NCBI GenBank assembly: GCA_030490835.1
Contig: CM059973.1
Span: 47,248,008-47,312,007 of the forward strand
Source of the DNA: Annona cherimola
Taxonomy: Eukaryota > Streptophyta > Magnoliopsida > Magnoliales > Annonaceae
DNA length: 64,000 nucleotides
Reading direction: 5' to 3'
Numbering within the stretch: position 1 is the stretch's first letter; the number at the start of each line of letters is the position of its first letter. The position numbers were made by a program, and so were the translations under genes. The notes under the pieces are model-generated. The model searched no databases, was not told the DNA's origin, and saw nothing but the letters and a program-made list of their open reading frames with translations. This document shows positions 1 to 11,480 of this stretch, one piece after another.

Positions 1-591
1 CAAGATATTTATGAAAATATTTTAAAGAAAAGTTTTGCCCCAAAATGCTTGCTTACTGAGTTATCACTCACATTTATTTTTCCAAACCTTAGATTGGTAC
101 CGAGACGCTCAAGCGGTCGTGGACCTGAGCATCTAAGGAAAGATAAGAGATGATATGCAAATGTGGGCTAAAATGATTAGCCATGATGTATGAGATGGTA
201 TGCCTTAATTATTTAAGTTGATGTATATGAACTTATTTAGGTTCTAAGTTCTATGTGAACTAAGGGTTAGATGCATGTATGAAATGAAAATGTCATAATT
301 AAGTAAAAAGGACCTTTAATGTAGAAGATGTAAATTGAGATGTTATGAATAAAATGTGCACTTGATATGTGCAATTGATTACAGGTGTATTGTCACTTGT
401 AAGATGAATGGTGTAGGATGTAAAGAAATGAAATGATGAAGGAAAAGGAATGAAACGGGAAATTTTTTTTTGGACAAGATCCAATTAAGAACCCGTCGCG
501 TGACCAGGGCAACAATCTTGACTCACATTTACCAATCAATAAGATCTTAGAGTAAGACTTAGGATGTGATGTTTCAGGTTGGGGCGCCACA
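1..591 (+). repeat. 3' part of a giant gypsy-type LTR
   Basis: This is the downstream end of the LTR family seen again at 39950-40441 (plus) and, reversed, at 4452-4870 and 33654-34280. Shared landmarks are the hairpin TGAGTTATCACTCA near 57-70, the phrase CCAAACCTTAGAT with GGTACC about 85-102, a stretch about accession-independent spacing to the end, and the terminal GGGGCGCCACA at 581-591. The 5' part lies outside the window. I see no primer site right after 591, so this could be a solo LTR or a recombined end rather than the 5' LTR of the gypsy gag-pol relic downstream. Confidence 0.75.
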
Positions 592-1225
592 CCTGTCCCT
601 CTAAGTTATCAGCTCATATACCCTTCGCTGCCCATCAAGAAGGAAAATGATACTAAACCCTATTTCCAGCCCATGCAGACTGGATTCCATCCAGGAGAGT
701 CCACCAGTAGAGCTCGTAGAGCCGAGGTTATCCTAACTCCTCAACCTGACCCACGACCATTCCCGTCTGTACCTACAGATAAGGTAAATGCTAGGGAGCT
801 TCATGCTCTCTAGGATCAGATACCCACTCTTACACCCTCAGATCATGGCCCATGGTATCAGTTTGTCGATGGCTACGTTCAATTCTGACATGAAATGAGT
901 TAGGAGAGAATAAACTAGAAGGAAAGGGAAGTTGCGAGAGTACGGGAGCAGTATCGTGCTCAAGGTGAGCGTGTAGTGGAAGTGCCTCCTCACCTAGCCC
1001 CGATGAACATATACTGAGGGCGATAGAAAGTGATGACGAGTCCATAGATATGGAAAGTGAAAATGATGATGATGACCCTGTAGAGGAGTTCATTGAACCC
1101 AAAGAAGAAAATGATGGTGATAGTGACAATGAAAAACTTCTCATTGGTCAGATACCAGCACTATTATTGATAAACCTAAACAAGTGCCACCTAGTCGTAG
1201 GCATTATTTAAGGGGAGGAAGATAG
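592..1225 (+). pseudogene. degenerate coding-like relic, acidic
   Basis: Unrecognised. The plus strand can be read as a broken protein with Pro-rich segments, a Trp/Tyr patch (GPWYQFVDGY, about 850-880) and then a strongly acidic Asp/Glu/Ser stretch at about 1005-1135, ending in a basic Arg-rich tail before a stop near 1225. Several in-frame stops interrupt it. The serine-rich minus-strand frame at 830-1144 is the mirror of this acidic stretch and is not considered a gene. It could be the tail of an older retroelement ORF. I assign no function. Confidence 0.3.
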
Positions 1226-1650
1226 ATGGGTATGGTGAAGGTTTTCTTTGTTTCTTGATGTATATATCTATAAAGTGTGGTTTGGTGAAACTTTGGTTTC
1301 AAAATGGATTTTCTATGCGTATATGAATGTATTTATGGTGATGTGATGAAACTTTGGTTTATGAGATGGAATGTTTAAGTATGTGAATTATATGAATGTT
1401 TATGATGTATATATGAAATGGCTATGTTTGAAAATCATGAATATGTGGAAGAATAGTCATGAATGGTTATGAATGAATATGAATGCTTATGTTGATAAAT
1501 GATTGAGAATGACATGATTGGTATTGTACTATGATAAATGATATGGTTGTGATGAAATAACTGAATGATAGTGGTATATGTATGATATGATTTAACCCTA
1601 ATCATAAATGAAAGCTATGTTAATGTATTTTTGAATATAGCAAAAGTATC
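1226..1650. other. AT-rich spacer, no gene seen
   Basis: Simple-looking sequence dominated by ATGAATG and TATATGAA words, without a coding pattern on either strand. It separates the acidic relic from the start of the gypsy gag. No primer-binding site was recognised here. Confidence 0.5.
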
Positions 1651-2977
1651 ATGGTTAACATAAAGGCAAGAATTAGGCAGAATAAAGGAAAAGTAATAGC
1701 CGAGGATGAAATTCTAAGTCAGCATGAAGCTGGAGAAACAAGCAATAGGTATAAACGTCTTAGACCTGGACCAGGACCAAGAGGGCAAAATCCAAGGACT
1801 CGTTAACGACGAGAAACTATAAGCCTGAAATCGAAAGTTAGAAATGAAAATGAAATGAAATAGGGGAGACTGATAGAGCAAAGGGTAGTTGCGGCTGTAA
1901 AAGAGGTCATGCAGCAGGCTACTCAAGAATGGGCAACCCAGACTGCAGATATAATCCAAGAAGTATGAGAAAGGACTCAGCAAGCACAGTTGGGTGGCAA
2001 TGAGAGAGAAAAACCCACACAAACGGCTAACCCTACCCCCACACCGACACTAGTGGGAGATGAGAATCAGATGTTGGAAGTCGACAGGAGAGCCATTAAT
2101 GCCTTTTTGGCTCAATATCCTCCCAAGTTCTTAGGCTAACCCAATCCCGTGCAAGCTAAATAGTGGATGACGGAGATCAAAAAGCTATTTAGGATATCTC
2201 CGTGCAACAATAAGCAGAAGGTCTTATGCGCTACTCATTTGCTAGCTAAAGATGCCATGAGTGGTGGAAGACCACGTTGATCACTATGTCACACCCGGAG
2301 GAAGTAACATGACAAACTTTTGTTGAGGAGTTTAATATGGAATATCTTCCAGTGGGACTGCAAAGTCAGAAGGTAATTGAGTTTGAACGCCTATATCAAG
2401 GAAGAATGTCAGTCATGGAATATGCCACTAAGTTCAATGCCTTTATGAGATATATGCCATGGATCGCCAATGTGCCAGAAAATAAGGCATAAAGATTTCA
2501 ACAAGGACTTCGGCCATATCTAAGGGAGAGCCTTGCACCTTTGCTGATTAAGGATTACACATCAAATCTCGAAAGGGCAAGGGCACTAGAAGTGGAGGCA
2601 TTTAGAGTCAAGAGTTGAGGAAAGGGCAAAATTTTTTTAGCCCGGGTGCCAAGGAGGCAGAGATGGGGAAGGAAAAAGGTGAGAAAGGAGGAATAGGAAA
2701 AGGAAAAGGCATTCTCAAGAAGAAAAGCTCCTCACTATGTAAAAAGTGTCAAAAGCGCCATCTAGGCGAATGTTTGAAAGGATCAAACAAATGCTTCAAG
2801 TGTGGCCAGATGTGTCACATAGCCAAGGAGTGTGGAACAGGGGAAGAAAGGGTTATCAAGTGTTTTATGTGTGACCGAGTAGGGCATATTGCTCCAAATT
2901 ATCTAAATAAAGCACAAACAACACAAGGGAGAGGAACACCAGCCCAGCCAAGGCTAATCACGATTGCTAAACGATAG
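1651..2977 (+). pseudogene. gag: Ty3/gypsy gag relic with zinc knuckles
   Basis: Capsid/nucleocapsid precursor of a Ty3/gypsy element, which would package element RNA in virus-like particles. From ATG 1651 the first 51 codons are open, then TAA 1804. The frame recovers in pieces: the capsid helix region (YLPVGLQSQKVIEFERLYQG, about 2341-2400, continuing with the motif MEYATKFNAF) and, at 2615-2977, a basic nucleocapsid. That part holds CKKCxxxHxxxC followed by CFKCGQMCHIAKEC (C-x2-C-x4-H-x4-C) and a third knuckle whose last Cys is Tyr. The order and the CKKC knuckle suggest a chromovirus of the Tekay type. Many stops and frameshifts make it non-functional. Confidence 0.8.
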
Positions 2978-2986
2978 GGTACTTCT

Positions 2987-4451
2987 ATGAATTCGGTGCA
3001 CATGCATACATTAACTCGTACTGAGTTACAGGAGCAAGAAGAAAAGGTGGTTACAGGTATGGTTTATATTTTAGAAAATTCTGCGGTAGCTTTGTTTGAT
3101 TCTAGTGCTACTCATTCCTTTATAGCCTACGAATATGTAACCACACATGCACTGCCCATAGAGGAAACAAATAATATAATTTATGTAGAATCCCCTGTAT
3201 GCAGGTTAACGAGTACTAGCCAAGTATGTAAGGCATGTCCGATTAGGATAGAGTCCATTATATTAGAAGTAGACCTAATCCTGTTGCCAATGACGGAGTT
3301 CGATGCGATACATGGAATGGATTGATTAAGTCAATGGGGAACCACCATTGATTGCAAGAACAAGAACATGCAATTCAAAGTAGCTCTAGGTAAAGATATA
3401 GTTATTGGCAGACTATGGTAGCTTGAGAATTCTACTATACTAATATCATCCATGAAGGCGGCTAAGATGGTCTGTTAGCAATGCCAAGCTTATTTGGTAT
3501 AGGTTAGATTAAAGGAAGGAAGGAAAGTCGAAATAGATCAAATTTTGGTTGTCAATGAGTTTTCGAATGTTTTTCCTAAGGAATTGACAAATTTACCTCC
3601 GGAAAGGGAAATGGAGATGGTGATCGATGTCATACAGGGTACAGTCTTGATATCTTAGACTCCTTATAGAATGACTACAATTGAAATGATTGAGTTGAGG
3701 ACTCAAATACAAGAGCCCCTAAATAAAGGTTTCATTAGACCTAGTGTATTACCTTAGGGTGCTCCAGTATCATTTTTAAGGAAGAAAGATGGAAGCTGAA
3801 GACTGTATAGATTACAGAGAGTCGAACAGGGTTACCGTGAAGAATAAATACCCTTTACCACAAATTGATGATCTGTTTGATCAACTAAAAGGAGCCACAA
3901 CTTTCTCCAAGATAGATTTACAGTCAGGGTACCATCAACAGAGGATAAGTCTCACTAATGTCCACAAGACTGCATTTTGGACTCGATATGGGCATTATGA
4001 ATTTTTGGTAATGCCATTTGGACTTACAAATGCCCCTGTTGTATTCATGGATATGATAAACAGAGTATTTCGAGATTACTTGGATCAGTTTGTTGTGATC
4101 TTTATTGATGACATCCTGATTTACTCAAGATCGGAGGAGAACATGAAATTCATCTTCGAAGGGTATTGGAAAGGTTAAGGAAGGAGAAATTATATGCCAA
4201 GTTAAAGAAATGTGAATTTTAGTTGAAACGAGAAATTATATACCAAGTTAAAGAAATGTGAATTTTAGTTTAAACAAGCAGCGTTTCTAGGGCATATAAT
4301 ATCGAAAAGGGAATTCAAGTAGACTCTCAAAAGATCGAAGCGGCTCTTAAGTGGCCAAGGCCAACAACTATTACGGAGATTCGAAATTATCTAGGGTTGG
4401 CTGACTACTACCGAAAATTCGTTGAAGGATTTTCATAGTTATCCGTACCAC
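2987..4451 (+). pseudogene. pol: Ty3/gypsy protease and reverse transcriptase relic
   Basis: Continues from the gag relic in the expected order. Aspartic protease: ALFDSSATHSFI (about 3090-3125, active-site DSG changed to DSS) and a following MTEFDAIHGMD. Reverse transcriptase: NVFPKELTNLPPEREME (about 3565-3615), [37 protein letters not shown] and the catalytic FIDDILIYS (about 4101-4130), then LGHII and the thumb-region [12 protein letters not shown] to about 4430. RNase H and integrase are missing because the frame is cut at 4451 by a minus-strand LTR. Stops at 3323, 3418 and others mark it as dead. The sequence resembles Tekay/Del chromoviruses, but lineage is inferred from motif wording only. 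Confidence 0.85.
4184..4275 (+). repeat. 46-bp tandem duplication in gypsy RT
   Basis: Two adjacent near-identical copies (4184-4229 and 4230-4275), each starting GAGAAATTATAT and covering codons for the KLYAKLKKCEF part of the RT thumb. 46 bp is not a multiple of three, so the duplication also shifts the frame. Confidence 0.85.
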
Positions 4452-6957
4452 TGTGTGGCGCCCCGAACCGAGGCGTCCACATAATCCTTACTCCAAGATC
4501 TTGTCGATTGGTAAATGTGACTCAGGATTGTTGCCCTGATCATGCGGCGGGTTCTTAATTGGATCTCGATCAATTTCTTTTTCTTTTTCTTTTCTTTCAT
4601 CACATAAACATATACTCATCATCATTCATAATGGACTTATCCATATCATCATAAATCATCAACTTCTCATATTATTCATCACTTCATAATTTCATACAAC
4701 CTATGTCTTTTTCACCATATGCAATTAGGGCATTTATTCATACAAAAATCTACTAACCTTTGTAGATTTCTGTTTTCCTTTAGCAACACATATCCTTCAT
4801 CTCTTGGCTTTCCCTACACCTGTCTGAGGTTGGGAAAATAAAACATGAGTCGAAACTCAATAAGCAAGCATTTTTCTGTTAGTTTAAATGCATTCCTCTC
4901 CATTTGATAAAAGACACTTACCAAGTGATCGACTATCAAATGCACAAAAAATTTTCATAAAAATCGTTTCATAAATGTTGGATGTGCAAATGCTTCCTTT
5001 CCATTCCTGACATAAATCTTCGTGTGCGGGTACGCTAGCCCAGAGAACATCTCACATAGCATGGTCCAATATGCCGGCTTTCTCTGACTTGGCCTTATCA
5101 AGGGGAACCTCTCTTCCTCTTGACGCCTACATAGTCTCCTACATGCATGACTTTTGATTTTTCCTGCATTATATACCTCTTACACCAGGTGACTTATCAT
5201 TCTCATGTAGAGAATTATTTGCACAATCCCATAAAAACATCATTTTCAAATCCATGCTTTTCTTTTCAATCCATGTATGAAAATGCAATGCATTCATTCA
5301 CACATAACATTCCTTTGCCTCCACTTCTTGGGAGGACGCCGCTGGCACACAGCCCATACGACTCGGCAATAGTAAAGGGGGACCCTCTGATCCGCTTTCT
5401 ACCTCCACCAAAGCCTCTTCATTATACATCATACATGTGCACATGTCCATGAACATCACATGATATCAATATGCCGGCATGACTTTTCATAAAAACTCAT
5501 AAACATTCATCATTTCAAAACATTATAGGAATGACCACCCTTAAACACATTTCATAAATACTTGAGAATAAAACATATTTTCAAAAGGGTTGCTTGCTTA
5601 CCTCCTCAGTCGGTGTCCTCAACCTTCTCCTTCATTTTTTCCTATACAAGGAAAATGGATATTTTATCCATCCATTCCATGTCTTAGGATGCTTTCCATG
5701 CTTGCTTTATAACCATTCATTATCTCATTCCCATAGAGGTTAATCTTATAAAGATACTTGGTCATTATCCATTTATATGGATTTTTATCCATAAATTCTT
5801 TAAAAATTTCATCCATATATCCTCATAAAAATGAATCAATTTTTCCCAAAATCACGCTGTTCAGTGTTCATAGTTACTGTTCATGATTATTGTTCACGTT
5901 TACTATAGCAGGTTACTGTTCACAGCGTGTTGGTTACTGTTCATGGGTTTCAAAAATTGACATTTTTTCCAAAAATAAAAAATACCATGACATAGCTCTT
6001 AGTCAGTATATCATGAGAAAATTCATGAGTTTTGAATTCATCATCATTAACTTGGCTAAATAAATCATTTTCTCCATATACTAAAAATCAACATAATTTC
6101 ACTTAAGCATAATCCTTAAATCCAAAAATCATGAGATTAATATATCATCAGTCCAACATCATAACTATCATAAAAATTCATCCCAAATCATCATTTAGCA
6201 ATTTTGGAGCATTATTTGCACATTTCATACATGATTTTCCCGAATGCTTTATTTTCGCTCCAAATTTTTGATGTTTTGGCATAATTCCAATTAGGCATTA
6301 TAACTTTACTTATTTTCTCATGCTTAGGTATTATCTAAGTATGGTTTTACCCTACTTAACACCCAAAATAAATTTGGGGAGAATCTCCTTACCTTAAGTG
6401 GAGATCTTCCCTCCTACCCGACTCTTTCTCTCTCTTTCTCTCTCTTTCCTTCTCTTTCTCCTTCTCTTCTCTCCTCCTCAAGCTAAAATGTGTTGGGGGT
6501 GGGAAAATGCCCAAATTTGGAACTGGGTGATGTGCTTTGGTCCTTCACCCCATGCTCCCCTTTTATAGGGTGACATTTTTCACATATTTGCAATTTACCC
6601 CCATTGCTCAAGGTATTTAATTCTAAATATTTTTTTCCAAATACCATGCAATATTTTGAGCTTTGTTCAGCCACCCTAATCAGCAGCTCCTACCCCCTAG
6701 CTAACCCCTATTTATTTATGATTTTTTATTTATAAGATTGATTTTAGCCCATTGGATTTTAGCCCAAAATTCAAGCCTCTAGCAGCCATTGCAGCTTTTC
6801 ATTAATTATTTGATTTTTTTAATTAATTAAAATTAACAAAGTCAAACTTGAAATTAATCAAAAAGCAAAATTGCTTTTTGATCTTCTAATGACGTTTTAT
6901 CTTGACCTCTGATTCATGATTTTTGTCAAATCCTAAACCATTCATCATGTTCATCAT
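4452..6957 (-). mobile_element. giant gypsy-type LTR, minus strand, 5'-truncated
   Basis: Starts at the plus-strand sequence TGTGGCGCCCC, the reverse complement of the LTR terminus GGGGCGCCACA. It interrupts the gypsy RT at 4451. Reading on the minus strand it has a TATA box (6561-6567), a purine-rich leader opposite the pyrimidine run at 6421-6480, and the TGAGT/ACTCA hairpin near 4845-4860 close to the 3' end. The 5' end is lost where copia coding sequence begins at about 6958, so no target duplication can be read. The ORFs inside it are chance frames. Confidence 0.8.
6561..6567 (-). promoter_or_regulatory. LTR TATA box
   Basis: TATAAAA on the minus strand, about 80-140 nt upstream of a purine-rich minus-strand leader (opposite the CT-rich 6421-6480). 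The same TATA-then-purine-leader order appears in the related LTRs near 16447 (plus), 43875 (minus) and 46700 (minus), which supports it as the U3 core promoter. Confidence 0.55.
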
Positions 6958-9616
6958 AATATTTTGGCATAAAAGGCTTGGGCATATAAACATGAGAAAC
7001 ATAAAGACCCTATGGAAAAAGAGTTTGGTAGAAGGCTTGCCTAAGTTGAAATATGACAAAAATAAATTATGTAAGGCATGTCAATTATCTAAACAACCAA
7101 AGATGTCTTTTTCTACCAAAAAGGAGATTTCCACCACTAGGCCACTTGAATTGCTACACATGGATCTATATGGGCCATCCGACATTTTAACCATTGGTGG
7201 AAAGAAATATGTATTTGTGATTGTTGATGACTTTTCAAGATTCACATGGATAATTCTTTTAGCTAGCAAAGATGAAGCCTTCTCTATGTTTGCAACGTTT
7301 GTAAACTTGGTGGAAAATGAAAAACAAAGTACTATTATGACTATAAGAAGTGACCATGGTGGTGAATTTGAGAACAAACGATTCATAGAATTATGTAATG
7401 AAAAAGGAATTCATCACACATTTTCTGCACCAAGGACTCCACAACAAAATGGAGTAGTGGAGAGGAAAAATAGAACTATACAAGAGATGGCTAGAACTAT
7501 GCTAAATGAGAGCAAATTATCTAAGAAGTTTTGGGGTGAAGCTGTAAGTACAGCTTGTCATGTATTGAATCGAGTTACCATTAGAGAAATCTTGAAAAAG
7601 ACCCCATATGAGCTATGGAAAGGAAAGAAACCAAACATATCTTATTTTCATACTTTTGGATGCACATGTTATGTTCTGAACAATGGAAAAACCAACTTGG
7701 GAAAACTTGATGCTAAAAGTGATGAAGCAATATTCCTTGGTTATTCATCAAATAGCAAAGCATATAGAGTTTTCAATAAACGAAACCAAGTTGTAGAAGA
7801 ATCCATACATGTTGTTTTTGATGAAACTAACCCATGCTTTAAAAGAAAGGATGATTCAAGTGATGCAGATGACATAGCAAGCAATCTTGAAAAATTGCAT
7901 ATGGAAAAGCAAGAGGAATTCTTGGAGGAAAGGGTAAGTGAAGGTAATGACTCCTATAAACCTCCATCTGATTTAAAATTCAAACATGCACATCCAATTG
8001 AACAAATTATAGGGAATGTGTATGAAGGTGTAAAAACTAGAAGGTCAAAGCAAAATATTTGTGGACAATATGCCTTTGTATCCAAAATTGAACCTTCTAA
8101 TATTGATCAAGCTCTTGATGATGAAAACTGGATTATAGCAATGCAAGAAGAGCTAAATCAATTTGAAAGAAATCAAGTTTGGCACCTTGTTCCTAGACCA
8201 AATGACTGTATTGTTATTGGCACCAAGTGGGTCTTTAGGAACAAATTAGATGAAAGTGGACTTGTAGTGAGAAACAAAGCTAGACTTGTGGCAAAAGGAT
8301 ACTCACAAGAAGAAGGAATAGATTTTGAAGAATCCTATGCCCCGGTTGCTAGATTAGAGGCAATTCGCATCTTACTAGCTTTTGCATCTCACATGAACTT
8401 TAAATTGTTTCAAATGGATGTCAAAAGTGCATTTCTGAATGGTTATATAAATGAAGAGGTGTATGTTGAGCAACCACCTGGATTTGAGGAAAAAGATCAA
8501 TCTAAATTTGTATACAAGCTAACCAAAGCATTATATGGATTAAAACAAGCTCCAAGGGCTTGGTATGATAGACTAAGCAAATTTTTGATTGATCATAATT
8601 TTCAAAAGGGAAAGGTAGACACCACCTTGTTTATCAAGTATAAAGAAAAGGATATTTTGATCATTCAAATTTATGTTGATGATATTATTTTTGGTGCTAC
8701 TAATGAAACTCTTTGCCAAGAATTTTCTGAGCTTATGCAGAAAGAGTTTGAGATGAGCATGATGGGAGAGCTAAACTTCTTCCTTGGACTGCAAATCAAG
8801 CAATTAAATGAAGGAATTTTCATTAACCAGTCCAAATATATCAAGGAGATGCTCAAGAAGTTTGGCATGGAGAACAGCAAAGGAGCAAACACGCCCATGA
8901 GCTCTACAATCAAGCTTGACAAAGATGAGAAGGGCAAAGTAGTTGATTTAAAATTGTATAGAAGCATGATAGGTTCCTTATTGTATTTAACTGCTTCTAG
9001 GCCAGATATTTTGTTCAGTGTGTGTATGTGCTCTAGATTTCAATCATGCCCAAAAGAATCACACTTGGTAGCTGTGAAAAGAATTTTTAGATATCTAGTA
9101 GACACTACCAATTTAGGACTATGGTATCCAAAGGGCTCAAATTTTGATCTAATCGGCTACTCGGATGCGGATTTTGCTGGTTACAAAGTAGATAGAAAAA
9201 GCACTAGTGGAACATGTCAGTTTCTTGGAAGCATGTTGGTTTCATGGTTTTCAAGAAAACAAACTAGTGTTGCTCTATCTACGGCGGAAGCCGAATATAT
9301 TGCCGCCGGGAGCTGTTGTGCTCAATTACTTTGGATGAAACAGCAACTTAGGGACTATGGCATGGATTTTAAAGATATACCTATCAAATGTGACAATACC
9401 AGTGCCATATGTCTAACCAAGAATCCAGTCTTGCATTCTAGGACCAAATATATAGACCTTAGACATCATTTCATTAGAGAACATGTAGAAAATCATGACA
9501 TATGTTTGGTATATGTAAGAACTGAGGATCAAGTTGCAGATATATTCACTAAACCCCTAGCAAAAGAAGCATTTTATAAGCTTAGAAATGACATGGGAAT
9601 GCTTGAACTAACTTAA
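6923..9616 (+). CDS. pol: copia integrase-reverse transcriptase-RNase H
   Basis: Open for 897 codons. The first 12 or so residues come from the neighbouring LTR; the true copia sequence begins at WHKRLGHI (GAG-pre-integrase, residue 15). The zinc-finger remnant CKACQLSKQ is at 50. The integrase D,D35E triad is intact: D81 (HMDLYGPSD), D144 (SDHGGEF), E180 (NGVVERKNR). RT runs from [10 protein letters not shown] (435) through [12 protein letters not shown] (498), [12 protein letters not shown] (537) and the catalytic YVDD (584-587). RNase H has [26 protein letters not shown] and [12 protein letters not shown], ending [12 protein letters not shown]. Wording fits the SIRE/Maximus copia lineage. 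Because gag, protease and the 5' LTR are gone it cannot transpose alone, yet the frame has no stops, implying recent truncation. Confidence 0.93.
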   Translation: MSNPKPFIMFIIIFWHKRLGHINMRNIKTLWKKSLVEGLPKLKYDKNKLCKACQLSKQPKMSFSTKKEISTTRPLELLHMDLYGPSDILTIGGKKYVFVIVDDFSRFTWIILLASKDEAFSMFATFVNLVENEKQSTIMTIRSDHGGEFENKRFIELCNEKGIHHTFSAPRTPQQNGVVERKNRTIQEMARTMLNESKLSKKFWGEAVSTACHVLNRVTIREILKKTPYELWKGKKPNISYFHTFGCTCYVLNNGKTNLGKLDAKSDEAIFLGYSSNSKAYRVFNKRNQVVEESIHVVFDETNPCFKRKDDSSDADDIASNLEKLHMEKQEEFLEERVSEGNDSYKPPSDLKFKHAHPIEQIIGNVYEGVKTRRSKQNICGQYAFVSKIEPSNIDQALDDENWIIAMQEELNQFERNQVWHLVPRPNDCIVIGTKWVFRNKLDESGLVVRNKARLVAKGYSQEEGIDFEESYAPVARLEAIRILLAFASHMNFKLFQMDVKSAFLNGYINEEVYVEQPPGFEEKDQSKFVYKLTKALYGLKQAPRAWYDRLSKFLIDHNFQKGKVDTTLFIKYKEKDILIIQIYVDDIIFGATNETLCQEFSELMQKEFEMSMMGELNFFLGLQIKQLNEGIFINQSKYIKEMLKKFGMENSKGANTPMSSTIKLDKDEKGKVVDLKLYRSMIGSLLYLTASRPDILFSVCMCSRFQSCPKESHLVAVKRIFRYLVDTTNLGLWYPKGSNFDLIGYSDADFAGYKVDRKSTSGTCQFLGSMLVSWFSRKQTSVALSTAEAEYIAAGSCCAQLLWMKQQLRDYGMDFKDIPIKCDNTSAICLTKNPVLHSRTKYIDLRHHFIREHVENHDICLVYVRTEDQVADIFTKPLAKEAFYKLRNDMGMLELT

Positions 9617-9904
9617 AGCATAAATTGAGGGGGAGCACCCATTTAGGGGGAGCACCCATTTTTGATATATTGACAAAAAGGGGGAGAGAGATTTAAGAAT
9701 GGGGAGAAGAAGAGGATTTGAGTATAAGTTATTTGAGTATAAGTCTTTATGATTAAAGGGGAGAGAGATTTAAGGAGAGAAGAGTAGGATATGTATATGC
9801 TTAAATGAATACTTTGAATGTTTGCATTATGAATATGAGCTTATTTATTTAAATGAAAGGTATCCACTCAAATCGGTTTTGTCAATCATCAAAAAGGGGG
9901 AGAT
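9617..9904 (+). other. copia C1 3' untranslated region and polypurine tract
   Basis: Holds several G runs: a duplicated GGGGGAGCACCCATTT at about 9629-9662, further GGGGAGA runs, and the final tract AAAAAGGGGGAGAT (9891-9904) directly before the LTR start TGTTGG. The last tract is the expected plus-strand primer. The words TTTTGTCAATCATCAAAAAG in front of it recur in C2 (reversed, about 19386-19410) and at 61409-61430. Confidence 0.8.
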
Positions 9905-10040
9905 TGTTGGAAACATGAGGAAAACTAGCTAAATCTATGTTTTGATGATTAACAAATCAATTTGAGAAAGTCTTGGCTACTAACAAGTTTGTGAAATGTC
10001 TTAAGGAATATACATTTGAAGAAAATCAAGTTAGAAGGCC

Positions 10041-10753
10041 AAGTCGTTCCCCAAGTCGACTCCAAGATCGACTTCAAACATGCAGAACTGTCCAGAGTTG
10101 AAAACGGAAGAAGGGAAGGTGAAGTCGCAGGCCAAGTCGACTCCACCTGCGACTTGGGTAGCCAAGTCGCAAACGAAGTCGACCTCACCATCGACTTCAG
10201 TCGAGCAAAACCTTCCAGAGTTGAATTCGAAACAGCAGAATGCCGAAGTCGCACCCCAAGTCGACTCCACGTGCGACTTGAGGTGAAGTCGCAGCCGAAG
10301 TCGACTCAGACATCGACTTCGCTCAGGCAGACGGAAAACTTCAAATGACAAGTTCTGGATTACTTGATTTCAAGCCAAACTAAATGAAGATGAAGATCAA
10401 GCCAACATAGATACTCAAGCTGAAACATTTGAAGACAAATCCACGTACAAGCAAGAAGCATAAACTCAATCGTTCAAATCAAGATGATATCTAAGATTAC
10501 ATGAGTCAAGATTCAAGATGAATCAAAGTCAAGATTTTCAAGAACATCATGACAGTGAAGTCGCAAGGCCAAGTCGACCCCATCTGCGACTTGGGTGAAG
10601 TCGCAAAGCCAAGTCGACTTCATGATCGACTTCAAATGGGCAAAACCTTCCAGCGTTGAAACTGAAGACCGAAGTTCGCGAAGTCGCACCCGAAGTCGAC
10701 TTCATCTGCGACTTGGGTGAAGTCGCACCCGAAGTCGACTCCACCTGCGACTT
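10041..10753 (+). repeat. nine 34-bp interrupted palindromes in C1 U3
   Basis: Each unit is an 8-nt left arm (AAGTCGCA or variant), 5 nt, core AGTCGACT (or AGTCGACC), 5 nt, and an 8-nt right arm (TGCGACTT or ATCGACTT). Units: 10041-10074, 10122-10155, 10164-10197, 10246-10279, 10286-10319, 10558-10592, 10598-10632, 10681-10714, 10720-10753. Seven are exactly 34 bp; 10558 and 10598 are 35 because the left spacer has 6 nt. They fall in two clusters, both upstream of the TATA box. Confidence 0.9.
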
Positions 10754-10780
10754 GGGTCGCAACGGTCGGAATTAATTCGA

Positions 10781-10846
10781 ACGTTGGCGCATTAAATGCG
10801 CGCCACCTACCTTCTAACGTTCGGATTCCCTCCAAAATTATAAATA
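10781..10846 (+). promoter_or_regulatory. copia U3 core promoter module
   Basis: GAACGTTGGCGCATTAAATG, then GCGCGCC, then CTACC, a second AACGTTC, and TATAAATA at 10839-10846. The same ordered words occur in C2 (minus strand, 18385-18470 and 27597-27682) and in the old LTR at 61980-62046, so this is a conserved promoter, not a chance TATA. The palindrome array ends 28 bp before it starts. Confidence 0.75.
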
Positions 10847-11480
10847 GCATTCATGGTGAACGAGGGAAGTTGTTGGAAAACATTAAGTGAGCATAACTCC
10901 TATCCACAAGAGCATTAAAGTGATCAAGCCAATCAAGAGAGGAAGAATTGTGCTTCAAGTTGCAAGAGCTACATTCAGAAATTTCAAAGCCATCATCTAC
11001 AAGTTCTTCCCTGCGCTAAATCGTTTCTACACACCTGTAAAGTGTAGTTTACTTTTATTGTTTACTTGTTTGTGTTGAACTTGATTTAGCTTGCGTAGCT
11101 AAGATCAAGAGGTAGCAAAGTAGTGTGTGATTGGAGTGTGACTCATCACCTACTTGTGCTAAGTGTTTGATGCCCCCTAGAGCTAGAATCTAGAAGAGAG
11201 CAAGAGGCTCTAGTTGTATTCGCGGAATACAATAGTGGAACCCAAGTCACAAGGAGTGTGAGCTTGGAAGAGTGGAGTAGGGAGGTTGCCCGAACCACTA
11301 TAAAATCCTTGTCTACTTGCTTTTATTTCTGCTCTCTTTATTACTTTGCTTTCCATTCAGTTTCTTCATTAAAGGGGATTAATTCTACAAGGGGTTAAGT
11401 TTTAAGTTACCAAAAGAAATTTTTAAGAAACCAATTCACCCCTCCCCTCTTGGGTTTTGCCATCTATTCGGGACCCAACA

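Larger units (their letters stand above)
6958..11480 (+). mobile_element. copia element C1 (SIRE-like), 5'-truncated
   Basis: Contains integrase through RNase H, a G-rich polypurine region and a complete 3' LTR (9905-11480). The 5' LTR, gag and protease are missing; the left edge at about 6958 abuts the minus-strand giant LTR. The right edge ends ...GGACCCAACA and is followed directly by MULE transposase sequence, so C1 had inserted in the MULE before the left half was lost. The 5 bp after it are AGGGG; the matching left copy is gone. There is only about 290 bp between the pol stop and the 3' LTR, so it lacks the extra ORF present in C2. Confidence 0.85.
9905..11480 (+). repeat. copia C1 3' LTR
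   Basis: 1,576 bp, TGTTGGAAAC...GACCCAACA. The U3 part holds nine 34-35-bp interrupted palindromes (10041-10753), a promoter module and TATA box (10781-10846). The R/U5 part resembles the C2 LTR read on the minus strand, for example the CCCCTAGAGCTxxAATCTAGAAGAGAG stretch near 11175-11200 and CACCCCTCCCCTCTTGGGTT near the end. The frames across the palindromes that translate as repeated VDLACDF-like words are artefacts of the repeats. Confidence 0.9.

Noticed and set aside
830..1144. Serine-rich 104-codon minus-strand ORF
   Set aside because: Mirror of the acidic GAT/GAA-rich plus strand; no other coding evidence.
4452..4470. tRNA gene or primer site at TGTGGCGCCCC (looks like the TGGCGCC primer motif)
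   Set aside because: It is the reversed LTR terminus, found at the same LTR end in at least five copies; the continuation does not match a tRNA.
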